Below are positions 47,003 to 56,583 of a stretch of 64,000 bases of DNA, in pieces. Location of the stretch: assembly GCF_004004515.1 (NCBI RefSeq), contig NZ_RXOL01000003.1, positions 1 through 64,000 on the forward strand. Reading direction: 5' to 3'. The notes under the pieces are model-generated. The model ran no database searches and was not told where the DNA came from. It saw only the letters and a list, made by a program, of their open reading frames with translations. Source of the stretch: Croceicoccus ponticola. Its GTDB lineage: Bacteria > Pseudomonadota > Alphaproteobacteria > Sphingomonadales > Sphingomonadaceae. The stretch's first letter is position 1. Every line of letters starts with the position of its first letter. A program made the translations under genes and the position numbers.

Positions 47003-47980
47003 ATGACCGGCTGGATAACGCGGCTGCGGCCGGACCCGTTCGTGCTGTCGCTGTTTGCGGCGATCGTGCTGGCATCGTTTTTTCCGCCACGCGGTAACGC
47101 GGCGCAGGTATTTGCATGGATGGCCGATGCGGGAATCGTGCTGCTGTTCTTCCTGCACGGGGCGAAGCTTTCGCGCGATGCCATTGTTGGCGCGCTGACG
47201 CACTGGCAGCTGCATCTCGTGATCCTTGCGGCGACTTTCGTGCTGTTCCCGGTCGTCACGTTGGCGTTGGCGCAAGTACAGGGGCTGGACGCCAATCTTG
47301 CGCGCGGCATGATCTTCGTCGGTGCCGTGCCATCCACGATGCAAAGCGCGGTCGCCTTTACCGCCATGGCGGGCGGCAATGTCGCGGGGGCGGTCTGTGC
47401 CGCCGCGGTGTCGAACATGGCGGCGGTGGCGATAACCCCGGCGCTTTCGGCGCTGTTTGCGGGCGGCGGCGGCGGGGCCGAAATCTCCGGCACCGCGGCG
47501 TTGCGCATCGTGATGCAGTTGCTGCTCCCCTTTGTCGCCGGTCATTTCCTGCGCCCGTGGATCGGTGCTTTCGTCGGCCGCCACAATCGTACGGTGTCGC
47601 TGCTTGATCGCGGTACGATCGTGCTGATCGTCTTCGTCGCTTTTGCCGCTTCCGTCGTCGAAGGGTTATGGCAGCGCACCGGCGTCGGCGAACTTATGCT
47701 GGTAATCGTGCTTTGCCTCGCGCTGCTGGCGGTGGTGTTTGCAGGCAATGCGTTGGCCGGACGCATCCTGCGCTTTTCGCGCGAGGACCGGATCACGATC
47801 CAGTTCGCGGGCTCTAAAAAGTCGCTTGCGGCGGGCATCGCCTTTGCCGGTGTCCTGTTTCCACCGGCCAGTGTCGGCGCAGTAATGCTGCCGCTCATGA
47901 TCTATCACCAGCTCCAGATGATCGTTTCGGCCATGCTGGCGGCGCGCTGGGCGAAACAGAACACTGCGCGAATCGTTTGA
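47003..47980 (+). CDS. SBF-like (bile acid:Na+ symporter family) transporter
   Basis: 325 residues with about ten hydrophobic helices, starting MTGWITRLRPDPFVLSLF with AAIVLASFFPPRG. Typical segments: DAGIVLLFFLHGAKLSRDAI, then FVGAVPSTMQSAVAFTAMAGG, and SKKSLAAGIAFAGVLFPPAS. This fits the SBF-like (PF13593-type) group found in bacteria and plastids; substrate is unknown, often organic anions. AAGGGGG lies seven bases before ATG 47003. It follows the PEPC-like gene by 25 bases. Confidence 0.88.
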   Translation: MTGWITRLRPDPFVLSLFAAIVLASFFPPRGNAAQVFAWMADAGIVLLFFLHGAKLSRDAIVGALTHWQLHLVILAATFVLFPVVTLALAQVQGLDANLARGMIFVGAVPSTMQSAVAFTAMAGGNVAGAVCAAAVSNMAAVAITPALSALFAGGGGGAEISGTAALRIVMQLLLPFVAGHFLRPWIGAFVGRHNRTVSLLDRGTIVLIVFVAFAASVVEGLWQRTGVGELMLVIVLCLALLAVVFAGNALAGRILRFSREDRITIQFAGSKKSLAAGIAFAGVLFPPASVGAVMLPLMIYHQLQMIVSAMLAARWAKQNTARIV

Positions 47981-47995
47981 TCGCGGGGGGCCGAC

Positions 47996-48922
47996 ATGCA
48001 AAAGCGCGAACCCATTATGGCAAACCCGCTCGATCCGCATGACAAGGCCGTACTGGCCAAGGCCGAAACGCTGGTAGAGGCTTTGCCTTACATCAAGCGA
48101 TACGCAGGCCGTACCTTCGTCATCAAGTACGGCGGCCACGCCATGGGCGACCCCGAAGCTGCGCTGGACTTTGCCGAAGACGTCGTGCTGCTGGGCGCGG
48201 TGGGCATCAACGTCGTCGTCGTGCATGGGGGTGGACCGCAAATCGGCGCGATGCTCAAGAAACTGGGCGTCGAATCGAGCTTCGTCGATGGACTGCGCGT
48301 TACCGACAAACAGACCGCGGAAATCGCGGAGATGGTCCTGTCGGGTCGCATCAACAAGGAACTGGTCAGCTGGATCGCCAATGCCGGCGGCCGCGCGCTG
48401 GGCATTTCGGGCAAGGACGGCGGGCTGGTGACGGCCACGAAAGTGCACCGCACGCGCAAGGACCCCGACAGCCTGATCGAACAGGTCGTCGATCTCGGTT
48501 TCGTGGGCGAACCGAAGAAAGTGGACACACGGATCATCGACACGGCCGTCAACGCGGGCCTGATCCCGGTGATCGCGCCGATCGGCGTGGGCGAAGACGG
48601 GCACACCTACAACATCAACGCCGATACCATGGCGGGCGCGATTGCCTCTGCGCTGGGCGCGGCGCGGCTGTTCCTGCTGACCGACGTGCCGGGCGTGCTG
48701 GACAAGGATGGAAGCCTGCTTACCGACCTGACGCCGGGCGATATTGCAAAGCTCAGGGAAGATGGCACGATCTCGGGCGGGATGATCCCCAAGCTCGAAA
48801 CCTGCGTTCAGGCGGTTGAGGCTGGTTGCGACGCGGCGGTCGTGCTCGACGGGCGCGTGCCCCATGCGATGTTGCTGGAAATCTTTACCGAACGCGGCGC
48901 GGGCACCCTGATCAGGAACTGA
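47996..48922 (+). CDS. argB: Acetylglutamate kinase
   Basis: Phosphorylates N-acetylglutamate in arginine synthesis. 308 residues. Landmarks: [82 protein letters not shown], and [19 protein letters not shown] near the end. 15 bases after the transporter gene. Confidence 0.97.
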   Translation: MQKREPIMANPLDPHDKAVLAKAETLVEALPYIKRYAGRTFVIKYGGHAMGDPEAALDFAEDVVLLGAVGINVVVVHGGGPQIGAMLKKLGVESSFVDGLRVTDKQTAEIAEMVLSGRINKELVSWIANAGGRALGISGKDGGLVTATKVHRTRKDPDSLIEQVVDLGFVGEPKKVDTRIIDTAVNAGLIPVIAPIGVGEDGHTYNINADTMAGAIASALGAARLFLLTDVPGVLDKDGSLLTDLTPGDIAKLREDGTISGGMIPKLETCVQAVEAGCDAAVVLDGRVPHAMLLEIFTERGAGTLIRN

Positions 48923-48926
48923 TCCG

Positions 48927-49442
48927 ATGCGCGCGATGCTAATTGCCGTCCCATTCGCCTTTTCGATCGCGGGGTGCTCCGGCAGCGGCAGCCCGGCACC
49001 GGATACGGGCGACACCGCCACCCCGTCCGCAACCGCATCGCCAACAATCAGCCCCGAACCCGGCGCCAGCGCGACGGGCGACGCTTTCGCAGAACCTCTG
49101 CCCGGGCCGACCGACAAGGATCCGCTAAGCCTGCTCGTATACTGGAAGGGCGCGATTGAGTCTGGCGACTTCGCTGCCGCGAACAAGGCCTGGCGCGCAG
49201 GCACGACACCCGCCGCCGTGCCGCAGGGGACTAGCCCCGCCATCGTCAGCGTTGGCCTAGGCCAGCAGGAAGGCGCCGCCGGTTCGATATATTTCACGGT
49301 TCCGGTCACGGTGACCGTCGATGGCCCCGATGGCGAACAGATCCCCGCCACCGGCACGCTCACTGCACGTCGGGTCAACGACGTCGAAGGCGCCAGCGCC
49401 GAACAGTTCAGCTGGCGCATCGTTTCCATCGACTGGAATTAG
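48927..49442 (+). CDS. Predicted lipoprotein, low-complexity N-terminus
   Basis: 171 residues. MRAMLIAVPFAFSIAGCSGS carries a lipobox (IAGC); a Ser/Thr/Pro-rich stretch follows. A short conserved-looking core LLVYWKGAIESGDFAAANKA and WRAGTTPAAVPQGTSPAIVS precedes a beta-like tail with EQFSWRIVSIDWN. No named domain. Starts four bases after argB. Confidence 0.75.
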   Translation: MRAMLIAVPFAFSIAGCSGSGSPAPDTGDTATPSATASPTISPEPGASATGDAFAEPLPGPTDKDPLSLLVYWKGAIESGDFAAANKAWRAGTTPAAVPQGTSPAIVSVGLGQQEGAAGSIYFTVPVTVTVDGPDGEQIPATGTLTARRVNDVEGASAEQFSWRIVSIDWN

Positions 49443-49566
49443 GCGCAACGCCGAGGATTCGCGAAAGGACCGGATAACCCGCTGTGCGAAGCGCATGTGG
49501 CGGTTGATACACCGCACCACCGTGGGCTAGATGGCGGGCACCCCGCCACGGCCAAGGATAGATCGA

Positions 49567-49860
49567 GTGTTCCTGCTCACCCTGCTTCAGATCGTCGACC
49601 TTTTGGTCTCGGTGGTCGTATTCCTCATCATCGTGCAATTCGTGCTGTCGCTGCTGATTGCGTTCAACGTAGTGAACACCAGCAACCAGTTCGTGTCCGC
49701 AATTTACAGCGCAGTGAACGCCCTGCTCGATCCGATCCTGCGACCGATCCGGCGGTTCATGCCCAAAACCGGCGCAATCGACTTTTCGCCGCTGGTGCTG
49801 ATCCTCGCGCTCAACATCATTCAGATCGTGCTGCGCAATCTCGTGATCGCCGGTTACTGA
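49567..49860 (+). CDS. YggT family membrane protein
   Basis: 97 residues from GTG 49567, which has AAGGA eight bases upstream; a longer start at 49531 is possible. Two membrane helices ([20 protein letters not shown], then [20 protein letters not shown]) flank [20 protein letters not shown], the family hallmark. YggT proteins have been linked to cell division and ion homeostasis. Its stop overlaps the folD start (TGATG). Confidence 0.92.
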   Translation: MFLLTLLQIVDLLVSVVVFLIIVQFVLSLLIAFNVVNTSNQFVSAIYSAVNALLDPILRPIRRFMPKTGAIDFSPLVLILALNIIQIVLRNLVIAGY

Positions 49861-50732
49861 TGGCCGATATCATCGACGGCAAGGCATTCGCCGCAGCGCT
49901 TCGTGAAAGCATCGCGGATGGCGTGGCGGATTTCGTGGCAAAAGCCGGACGCAAGCCGGGTTTGGCGGTAGTGCTGGTCGGCGAAGACGCGGCCAGCCAG
50001 GTCTATGTCCGCAACAAGCACAAGGCGACCATCGCGGCAGGCATGGAAAGCTTTGAATACCGCCTGGCCGCCGACACGTCGCAAGCCGAACTGCTCGCAC
50101 TGGTCGAGGCGCTGAACGCCGATCCGGCGGTTGACGGTATCCTCGTGCAATTGCCGCTGCCCAACGGGCTGGACGAAAACGCGGTGATCCAGACGATCGA
50201 CCCGGACAAGGACGTCGACGGCTTCACCACCACCAGCACCGGACGCCTGCTGACCGGGCTGCCGGGCTTTGTCGCCTGCACCCCGCTGGGCTGCCTGATG
50301 CTGCTCAAGGACCGTCTGGGCGACCTTTCGGGGAAAAGCGCGGTCGTCATCGGACGCTCGAACATCGTCGGCAAACCGATGGCGCAACTGCTGCTGCGCG
50401 AAAGCTGCACGGTGACCATCGCCCACAGCCGCACCGCCGACCTGCCCGCCGTTGTGCGCGGGGCGGACATCGTGGTCGCCGCGGTCGGCCGCCCCGAAAT
50501 GGTGAAGGGCGACTGGCTGAAGCCGGGCGCGACCGTCATCGACGTGGGCATCAACCGAGTTCCCGCCGCCGAAGAGGGCAAGACGAAGCTGGTCGGCGAC
50601 GTCGATTTCGCCAGCGCGAGCGAGGTCGCGGGCGCGATCACGCCAGTGCCGGGCGGGGTTGGGCCGATGACGATCGCCTGCCTGCTCTACAACACGCTCG
50701 AAGCGGCGAACCGCCGCGAAGGGATCGCTTGA
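49860..50732 (+). CDS. folD: Methylenetetrahydrofolate dehydrogenase/cyclohydrolase
   Basis: Bifunctional one-carbon enzyme making 10-formyl-THF, the donor used by PurN in this window. 290 residues from ATG 49860, starting [17 protein letters not shown]. Landmarks: [20 protein letters not shown] (active-site Lys), [41 protein letters not shown], and [20 protein letters not shown]. Confidence 0.97.
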   Translation: MADIIDGKAFAAALRESIADGVADFVAKAGRKPGLAVVLVGEDAASQVYVRNKHKATIAAGMESFEYRLAADTSQAELLALVEALNADPAVDGILVQLPLPNGLDENAVIQTIDPDKDVDGFTTTSTGRLLTGLPGFVACTPLGCLMLLKDRLGDLSGKSAVVIGRSNIVGKPMAQLLLRESCTVTIAHSRTADLPAVVRGADIVVAAVGRPEMVKGDWLKPGATVIDVGINRVPAAEEGKTKLVGDVDFASASEVAGAITPVPGGVGPMTIACLLYNTLEAANRREGIA

Positions 50733-50734
50733 CC

Positions 50735-51436
50735 ATGTATCGCCTTGGCATCGCCTTCGCCTGCGCAGCCCTGTTGGCCGGATGCGCCGCATCGCCGCGC
50801 GGACCGCAGACGGGCATGCGCAGCGAAATGCTCAAACCGATCGCCAAGCCGGGCGACGTCGTCGCGACCGAGCTCGCATTTGCACGTGCGGCAGGGGAAA
50901 AGGGCCGGTGGGCCGCATTCCGCGAATATGCCGCAGATACCGGCGTGATGTTCGTGCCCGAAATGGTGAACGCGCAAAGCTGGCTTAAACGCCGCGCCGA
51001 ACCGACGACCCCGCTGGTGTGGGAACCTTACGAGGTATGGTCCAGCTGCGACGGTTCGATCGGCGTTACGCGCGGGGGCTGGCGGTCGGATACGAAAAAG
51101 GGATGGTTCACGACCGTATGGCAGCGGCAGGATGACGGTTCTTACCGCTGGCTGCTCGACCATGGGGACGAGGATGCGAAAACGCCCCCGCCGCCCGAAA
51201 TGATCGAGGCGCACGTCGCGGAATGCCCCAAATTGCCATGGCCGCCGGCACAAACACTGAACGTGGCCGCGCCCGGCAACGGCGAATTCTTCGGCGGTGC
51301 GTCGGATGACGGCACGCTGCGCTGGGGCGGACGCGTCGACAACTGGGGCGGTCGCATCGTCACGATCGATGTGTTCAACGGCACCGAGTTCCAGCGCGTC
51401 CTGCATCAGACCATCGCACCCCCGGTCAAGGACTGA
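50735..51436 (+). CDS. Predicted lipoprotein of unknown function
   Basis: 233 residues from ATG 50735. MYRLGIAFACAALLAGCAAS has a lipobox (LAGC). The mature part has GDVVATELAFARAAGEKGRW, then AAFREYAADTGVMFVPEMV, then WGRIVTIDVFNG-like tryptophan-rich stretches. It resembles exported proteins sometimes placed near NTF2-like folds, but I do not assign a function. Starts two bases after folD. Confidence 0.8.
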   Translation: MYRLGIAFACAALLAGCAASPRGPQTGMRSEMLKPIAKPGDVVATELAFARAAGEKGRWAAFREYAADTGVMFVPEMVNAQSWLKRRAEPTTPLVWEPYEVWSSCDGSIGVTRGGWRSDTKKGWFTTVWQRQDDGSYRWLLDHGDEDAKTPPPPEMIEAHVAECPKLPWPPAQTLNVAAPGNGEFFGGASDDGTLRWGGRVDNWGGRIVTIDVFNGTEFQRVLHQTIAPPVKD

Positions 51437-51439
51437 ACC

Positions 51440-52075
51440 GTGTTCGAACTGTTCGTTTCGGCCTTCGTCACGTTTTTCGTCGTGATCGACCCGCCCGGCT
51501 GCGCGCCGATCTTTGCAGGTCTGACCGCCGACGCCTCTGCGGCGCAGCGCCGCAGCATGGCGATCCGGGCCACAGTCATCGCGACCATCATCCTCGTAAT
51601 TTTCGCCCTGTTCGGGGAAGACCTGCTGGGCACGCTGCATATCGAACTCGATGCGTTTCGCATAGCCGGCGGGATCATGCTGTTCGCCATTGCCATCGAC
51701 ATGGTGTTCGAAAAACGCACCGAACGTCGCCATGACCGGGCGGACAAGGTTCTGGCGCAAAGGGACCCGACGCACGAGGTTGAGGATGTCGCGGTTTTCC
51801 CGATGGCCATGCCGATGCTGGCAGGGCCCGGCGCGATCGCGTCCATCATGTTGTTGATGGCGCGCGCGGGCGGGTGGGAACAGACCGCGGCGATCCTCGC
51901 CGCGCTGGCTGTCGTGATGTTGTTGACGCTGGTGGCCTTGATTGCCGCCACGCCAATCATGCGGTTGTTCGGGCAGCAATTCGAATCGGTGGTGACGCGA
52001 CTTCTTGGCGTGATCCTTGCCGCGCTTGCCGCCCAGTTCGTGATCGACGGGCTGCGGGGCAGTTTCGATATCTAG
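51440..52075 (+). CDS. MarC family integral membrane protein
   Basis: 211 residues, GTG 51440. Six hydrophobic helices, with the characteristic start FVTFFVVIDPPGCAPIFAGL, the internal repeat FRIAGGIMLFAIAIDMVF, and FPMAMPMLAGPGAIASIM. A MarC/NAAT-type protein; transport of amino acids is proposed for archaeal members, but the bacterial role is uncertain. Ends 19 bases before the convergent LON-domain gene. Confidence 0.93.
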   Translation: MFELFVSAFVTFFVVIDPPGCAPIFAGLTADASAAQRRSMAIRATVIATIILVIFALFGEDLLGTLHIELDAFRIAGGIMLFAIAIDMVFEKRTERRHDRADKVLAQRDPTHEVEDVAVFPMAMPMLAGPGAIASIMLLMARAGGWEQTAAILAALAVVMLLTLVALIAATPIMRLFGQQFESVVTRLLGVILAALAAQFVIDGLRGSFDI

Positions 52076-52094
52076 CGCCTATCGCAAGAAACCA

Positions 52095-52730
52095 TCACTG
52101 CAATGTCGATTGGTCGTCGCCGTCGTGGTGCCCATAAAACTGCATGAGCTGCACCAGAAGTTCGCACCGTTCGCGCAACCCATTGGCTTCCAGCAGCGCC
52201 TGTTTCGACGCTGCATCGAACGGAGCGACCTGCGACACGCCGTTGATCAGCGCGACATCATCCAACCGGCTCACCTGCTCCCAATCCACGGCATAGCCTT
52301 GGCTGTCGGCGAAATGGCGCGCTTCCTGTTCAATCGAAGCGCGTTCGACCGGATACAGGACCTCGTCTTCGTCTTCCTGCAGAAGCTCGGCATCGACTTG
52401 CCGAAACGGGGTCGTCACGTCGAGTTCGCGAACGATCCGGAAGCGTCTGAGCCCGTCGAGCACAATGTTGAAACGTCCGTCCTCCAGCGCCTCCACATCC
52501 TCGATCCGGCCAAGGCAGCCGATCTCGAAGAGGGGCGCACCCTCGGCCGGACGGACCGGCTGGATCATGCCGATCATCCGGTCGCGGGCCAGCGCATCCT
52601 TGATTAACGAACGATAGCGCGGCTCGAACACGTGCAACGGCAATTGCAGGCCGGGAAAGAGCAACGCCCCCGACAGCGGGAAAATCGATACCCGTGCAGT
52701 TTCGACGATCGATCCCATGCGCAATGCCAT
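52095..52730 (-). CDS. LON N-terminal (substrate-binding) domain protein
   Basis: 211 residues from ATG 52730. The LON_substr_bdg domain opens FPLSGALLFPGLQLPLHVFE with PRYRSLIKDALARDRMIGMI, and RFRIVRELDVTTPFRQVDAE follows, without ATPase or protease parts. Such stand-alone proteins are widespread and of unknown function. The start is two bases after the stop of the thioredoxin gene, so the pair is coupled. Confidence 0.9.
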   Translation of the reverse strand: MALRMGSIVETARVSIFPLSGALLFPGLQLPLHVFEPRYRSLIKDALARDRMIGMIQPVRPAEGAPLFEIGCLGRIEDVEALEDGRFNIVLDGLRRFRIVRELDVTTPFRQVDAELLQEDEDEVLYPVERASIEQEARHFADSQGYAVDWEQVSRLDDVALINGVSQVAPFDAASKQALLEANGLRERCELLVQLMQFYGHHDGDDQSTLQ

Positions 52731-52732
52731 CC

Positions 52733-53653
52733 TCAGCCGAACAGGATCAGCGAGAGGCGACGACGGGTTGCGGAAACCCACGGATCTTCCATTCCGACCG
52801 CCTCGAAAATCTTCAGCAGCGTCGATTTGGCCGCGCCGTCGTTCCAGTCGGGCTCGTTCTGGATCATCTTCAACAGCGTATCGGCGGCGATATCGCGCTG
52901 GCCCGACGCAAAGGCGGCATTGGCAAAGGCGATCTGCGCATCCATGTCGGCAGGACGTTCGGCGGCGGCCATGCGCAGGTTTTCAAGCTCGCTGTCGTCG
53001 GGACGATTTTTCGCCAATTCGATCGCAACGGCAGCGCGTTCGACCGCGGCATCCTTGCGGACATCCTCGGGCAACGCGGCCAGCGCTGCATCGGCCTCTG
53101 CCACCTGCCCTGCTTCGACCATCGCGCGCAGCAATCCGGCGTGCGCGGTGGGGTTTTCCGGCGCCATGTCGACGATCTGAGTGAAGATGCCCATCGCCCG
53201 TTCGGCGTCGCCGGTGGCCAGCACTTCTTCGCCCATGGCCAACAGCGGGCCGACATCGGGGGCCGCGCTCTCTTGGCCATAGGCGCCCGCTTCGACCGGC
53301 AACTGGGTCAGGAGCTGATCGAGCACCTGCTTCAACTGTGTTTCACTGCGCGCCTGCGTCAGGTCGGCAACCGGCTGGCCCTGAAACATCGCATAGACCG
53401 TGGGTATCGACCGCACTTGGAACTGCGCGGCGATAAACTGGTCCTCGTCGACATTCACCTTGGCCAGAACGACGCCCTTGTCGGCATATTCGGCGGCGAT
53501 CTTTTCCAGCAGCGGGGTAAGCGCCTTACACGGCCCGCACCATTCGGCCCAGAAATCGAGGATGACCAGCTTGGTCATCGACGGTTCGACAACCGTGGCG
53601 CGAAAACGCTCGACCGCCTTCTGCTCGTCGATTTTGAGGCCCATGCTCGCCAA
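52733..53653 (-). CDS. Thioredoxin-TPR protein, CnoX/YbbN-like
   Basis: 306 residues. A thioredoxin domain with an intact redox motif (FWAEWCGPCKAL, Cys39 and Cys42) is followed by a TPR-like helical C-terminus (MGIFTQIVDMAPENPTAHAG, then LRAMVEAGQVAEADAALAAL). This is the CnoX arrangement, a holdase that hands clients to GroEL and DnaK. The E. coli protein lacks the CGPC pair, so the alphaproteobacterial form seen here may also reduce disulphides. TTG 53653 is favoured by AGGAG eight bases upstream; ATG 53644 is an alternative. Confidence 0.9.
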   Translation of the reverse strand: MASMGLKIDEQKAVERFRATVVEPSMTKLVILDFWAEWCGPCKALTPLLEKIAAEYADKGVVLAKVNVDEDQFIAAQFQVRSIPTVYAMFQGQPVADLTQARSETQLKQVLDQLLTQLPVEAGAYGQESAAPDVGPLLAMGEEVLATGDAERAMGIFTQIVDMAPENPTAHAGLLRAMVEAGQVAEADAALAALPEDVRKDAAVERAAVAIELAKNRPDDSELENLRMAAAERPADMDAQIAFANAAFASGQRDIAADTLLKMIQNEPDWNDGAAKSTLLKIFEAVGMEDPWVSATRRRLSLILFG

Positions 53654-53791
53654 GTCCGCTTCTCCTGTATGTCGTTCGTTGCACGCGGGGCCGGATAGTC
53701 GGCCGGGCGGCGGTCAGATGCGCAATGTGGGACAGATGCGGGCTTTTTCCAAGGGCCGGCGTGGAACGTTGCGATATACGGAAATTTCCGG

Positions 53792-53820
53792 TTGCAGCCC
53801 TATCGGGTGCCTGCTAATGG
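53792..53820 (+). promoter_or_regulatory. Probable promoter of tRNA-Gly
   Basis: TTGCAG (53792-53797) and a weak TAATGG (53815-53820), 17 bases apart and about 53 bases before the tRNA. Confidence 0.4.
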
Positions 53821-53873
53821 CGCGCCTCACCCCGACCGGAAGGGCATTTATCCAACCGGTTTCAGGCGTTCGA

Positions 53874-53948
53874 GCGGGCGTAGCTCAGGGGTAGAGCACA
53901 ACCTTGCCAAGGTTGGGGTCGAGGGTTCGAATCCCTTCGCCCGCTCCA
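53874..53948 (+). tRNA. tRNA-Gly (anticodon GCC)
   Basis: A complete cloverleaf: acceptor GCGGGCG with CGCCCGC, D-arm GCTCAGGGGTAGAGC, anticodon stem-loop around TTGCCAA (anticodon GCC), and T-arm GGGTTCGAATCCC. The encoded CCA is at 53946-53948, followed by TTTTTT, which could terminate transcription. Confidence 0.97.
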
Positions 53949-54015
53949 TTTTTTGCACAAACGACATCATGTCTTCGGTGGCCCTTGCGGGCCGCCCGAA
54001 GGCATGTGCGCATGG

Positions 54016-54420
54016 TCACAGCGGCCGCAGGTCGTAGCGGCCGATCAGGCCGTCCTTCATTTCGAACCACACCATGAAATGATGGTCCGGGCCCGGTCCC
54101 TCCACCGCGCCGAGGAACGCGCCCCTGTTCCCTTCCATCACCATGTCGCGCACGTGGTGTGTGATCCCGGCGTCTTTCAACTGATCGACACGCGCGCTCA
54201 ACAGTGCGTGCACCGCGTCGCGGCCATGGATGCGGCTCGGCTCTCCGCGGGCGAATTCGTGGTGCGCCCAGACTTGCGCGTGGCTCCATTCGACGTCCGG
54301 GTGAAACGCGGTCACGGCGATGTCCATGTCGCCCTTGTCGACGTGGCCGTAATAGATGTCCTGAAACAGGTGGTGGGCGCGCGCCTTGTCGCCGGTCTGG
54401 TCGGGCATCGTTTCGGTCAT
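54016..54420 (-). CDS. SnoaL-like nuclear transport factor 2 family protein
   Basis: 134 residues. The NTF2-like fold is indicated by HHLFQDIYYGHVDKGDMDIA, then HPDVEWSHAQVWAHHEFARG, and MVWFEMKDGLIGRYDL. Such proteins are isomerases, dehydratases or binding proteins. Its start overlaps the stop of the upstream dehydrogenase gene (ATGA at 54417-54420), so both probably act on the same substrate. Confidence 0.85.
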   Translation of the reverse strand: MTETMPDQTGDKARAHHLFQDIYYGHVDKGDMDIAVTAFHPDVEWSHAQVWAHHEFARGEPSRIHGRDAVHALLSARVDQLKDAGITHHVRDMVMEGNRGAFLGAVEGPGPDHHFMVWFEMKDGLIGRYDLRPL

Positions 54421-55475
54421 GCAAACTCCTGCGGTTTGGAAATACGGATCTGGGCCGGATTGATGAGGCCGTGGCGCCCCTTGTCCAGCGTCATGGCAAA
54501 GGCCTGCGGCAGCGCCTCGATCCCGTCGAGCGTGCAGCCGATCAGCGGGTCGAGCTCGATCCGCCCGCTGGCGACAAGCGCGACCGTTCGTTCGAACAAC
54601 GATCGGGTCAGCACGGCGGGAAAACAGAACCGGATGCTGCGAAACCGGAAATCGGCATAGGGCAGCACCGCCGCCTCTCCGTCGAAGGCGAGGCCGACGA
54701 TGCGTGCTTCGTCTCGTGCCATGCGAGCCGCCTGGATCATCGTCTCGTTTCCTGCCAGCCCGCGCGAAACCGGCCCGCCTGCGCATTCGAACACGATATC
54801 GGCGCCGCAGCCACCCGTCAGTTCCAGCACTGCCGCGACAGGGTCGGTTGCGCGCGCATCGACGACCGCGTCCGCGCCTAGTCGCAACGCCATGTGCAGC
54901 GCTTCGGGCCTGCGTCCCACCGCAATGGTACGGCCCGCACCGGCGGCGCGAACAGCCTGAAGGCAGCCGAATCCCATTGCACCCAGACCGATTACGACCG
55001 CCGTATCGTCCAGCGTCGGGGCCGCGGCATGGGCAGCGGCGACGCAATCGGTCAGCGCCTGAATCGATGCGCCGGCACTGTCGCTGACAGATGGCGGCAG
55101 CTTGGCCAGCAGGGTTTCGGGAAACACGCCCTGTTCGGCAAAGGCGCCGGGATAATCGAACCCGACGATACCTTCGGGATGGGAACCGCGTGCGCAGACG
55201 CGATCGCCGACCGCAAGGCTGGTGACGCCCTCGCCCAGTTCCACGACCTGTGCCGAAAATTCATGGCCGAAAATCGGGACCGGCCCTTCGCCAAGCCGCC
55301 GCGCGATGATGTCGTGGCCATAAGTGCGCTCACCCTGAAACAGCAGGATTTCGGTAATGCTCGGCTGCGCGGTCAGGACCTTCGCCCGCACCCAGCCCGG
55401 TTTCGGGCGCGGGTCGGGCCGCTCTTCCAGACGCATGTCGCCATAGCCATGGGTTATCCATGCACGCATCGCCAT
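54417..55475 (-). CDS. Medium-chain alcohol dehydrogenase-like protein (MDR)
   Basis: 352 residues. The zinc-enzyme N-domain shows IFGHEFSAQVVELGEGVTSL and AVGDRVCARGSHPEG (GHE and the structural-zone Cys); the Rossmann core has AVVIGLGAMGFGCLQAVRAA and IAVGRRPEALHM. The lobe usually holding four structural cysteines is reduced, so the zinc content is uncertain. Substrate unknown. Coupled to the SnoaL-like gene. Confidence 0.88.
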   Translation of the reverse strand: MAMRAWITHGYGDMRLEERPDPRPKPGWVRAKVLTAQPSITEILLFQGERTYGHDIIARRLGEGPVPIFGHEFSAQVVELGEGVTSLAVGDRVCARGSHPEGIVGFDYPGAFAEQGVFPETLLAKLPPSVSDSAGASIQALTDCVAAAHAAAPTLDDTAVVIGLGAMGFGCLQAVRAAGAGRTIAVGRRPEALHMALRLGADAVVDARATDPVAAVLELTGGCGADIVFECAGGPVSRGLAGNETMIQAARMARDEARIVGLAFDGEAAVLPYADFRFRSIRFCFPAVLTRSLFERTVALVASGRIELDPLIGCTLDGIEALPQAFAMTLDKGRHGLINPAQIRISKPQEFA

Positions 55476-55644
55476 CCTCTCGTCTCTACGACTTTCCGCC
55501 CCGGCTCGAACCTACCCTTCGGTAGCACGCTTCCTGCACGGTTTCGCCAATTGCCTGAAACATAGCCGTGAATCGCGGCGGTGGAAATCGCCCGCGCACA
55601 ACCTATCTCGGACCCTTCTCTCTCACCGATACGGATATGCACCC

Positions 55645-56478
55645 ATGACCGATGCCTACACCCCACCCGAAATCTGGACATGGGACGATCAGGATGGGGG
55701 TGAATGGACTTCGATCAACCGGCCCTTTGCGGGCGCACGGACTGAAAAGACGATGCCGGTGGGGGACCATCCGTTCCAGCTCTATTCGCTGGGCACGCCC
55801 AACGGGCAGAAGGTGACGATCCTGTTCGAGGAACTGCTCGCCGCTGGGCACGACGCCGAATACGACGCGTGGAAGATCGATATTGGAGAGTTGGATCAGT
55901 TTTCGTCGGGTTTTGTCGAGATCAATCCGAACTCCAAGATCCCGGCGCTGGTCGATCGCAGCGGGTCCGAACCGTTCCGTGTATTCGAATCGGGGGCGAT
56001 CCTGATGCACCTGGCTGAAAAGTTCGGCGCGTTCCTGCCGTCGTCTAGTCCCGCGCGGGCCGAATGCCTCAGCTGGCTGATGTGGCAAATGGGCAGCGCG
56101 CCATTCCTTGGCGGCGGGTTCGGGCATTTCTTCTCTTATGCCCCCTATCCCATGGAATATCCGATCGACCGGTACGCAATGGAAGTGAAGCGCCAGCTCG
56201 ACGTGCTGGACAAGCAGCTGGCGACCCGCGAATTCGTCGCGGGCGACGATTACACCATCGCCGATATCGCCATCTGGCCGTGGTATGGCAGGCTTGCGCT
56301 CGACCAGTCCTATGCCAATGCGGGCACGTTCCTTCAGGTCAAGGACTACGGCAAACTGCAACGCTGGGCACAAACCGTGGGCAAGCGCCCGGCGGTATTG
56401 CGCGGGACAAAAGTGAACGCGCGCGACGGCATCCCCGAACGTCACAGCGCAGAGGATGTCGACGCGTTCTTTGCGTGA
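55645..56478 (+). CDS. YghU-like glutathione S-transferase (disulphide-bond oxidoreductase)
   Basis: 277 residues. An N-terminal extension (about 40 residues, rich in Trp/Asp) precedes the GST fold: FQLYSLGTPNGQKVTILFEE with thioredoxin-like start, then INPNSKIPALVD and FESGAILMHLAEKFG, and the helical domain with DYTIADIAIWPWYGR. This matches YghU-type proteins that bind two glutathiones and reduce disulphides. A single gene between the MDR pair and the GntP permease. Confidence 0.92.
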   Translation: MTDAYTPPEIWTWDDQDGGEWTSINRPFAGARTEKTMPVGDHPFQLYSLGTPNGQKVTILFEELLAAGHDAEYDAWKIDIGELDQFSSGFVEINPNSKIPALVDRSGSEPFRVFESGAILMHLAEKFGAFLPSSSPARAECLSWLMWQMGSAPFLGGGFGHFFSYAPYPMEYPIDRYAMEVKRQLDVLDKQLATREFVAGDDYTIADIAIWPWYGRLALDQSYANAGTFLQVKDYGKLQRWAQTVGKRPAVLRGTKVNARDGIPERHSAEDVDAFFA

Positions 56479-56583
56479 TCCTGTCCGAATAGGCAGGTCC
56501 CGAAAGCCTGGATTTGACCCGAAGGGCCCGGCTCGTCATGAAGTCGGCAAGGACTTTGGGTCGGGGCGCTTTCGGGGATTGCG

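Noticed and set aside
53400-53894. Open plus-strand frame before tRNA-Gly
   Set aside because: It overlaps the thioredoxin-TPR gene antisense and runs into the tRNA; no domain.
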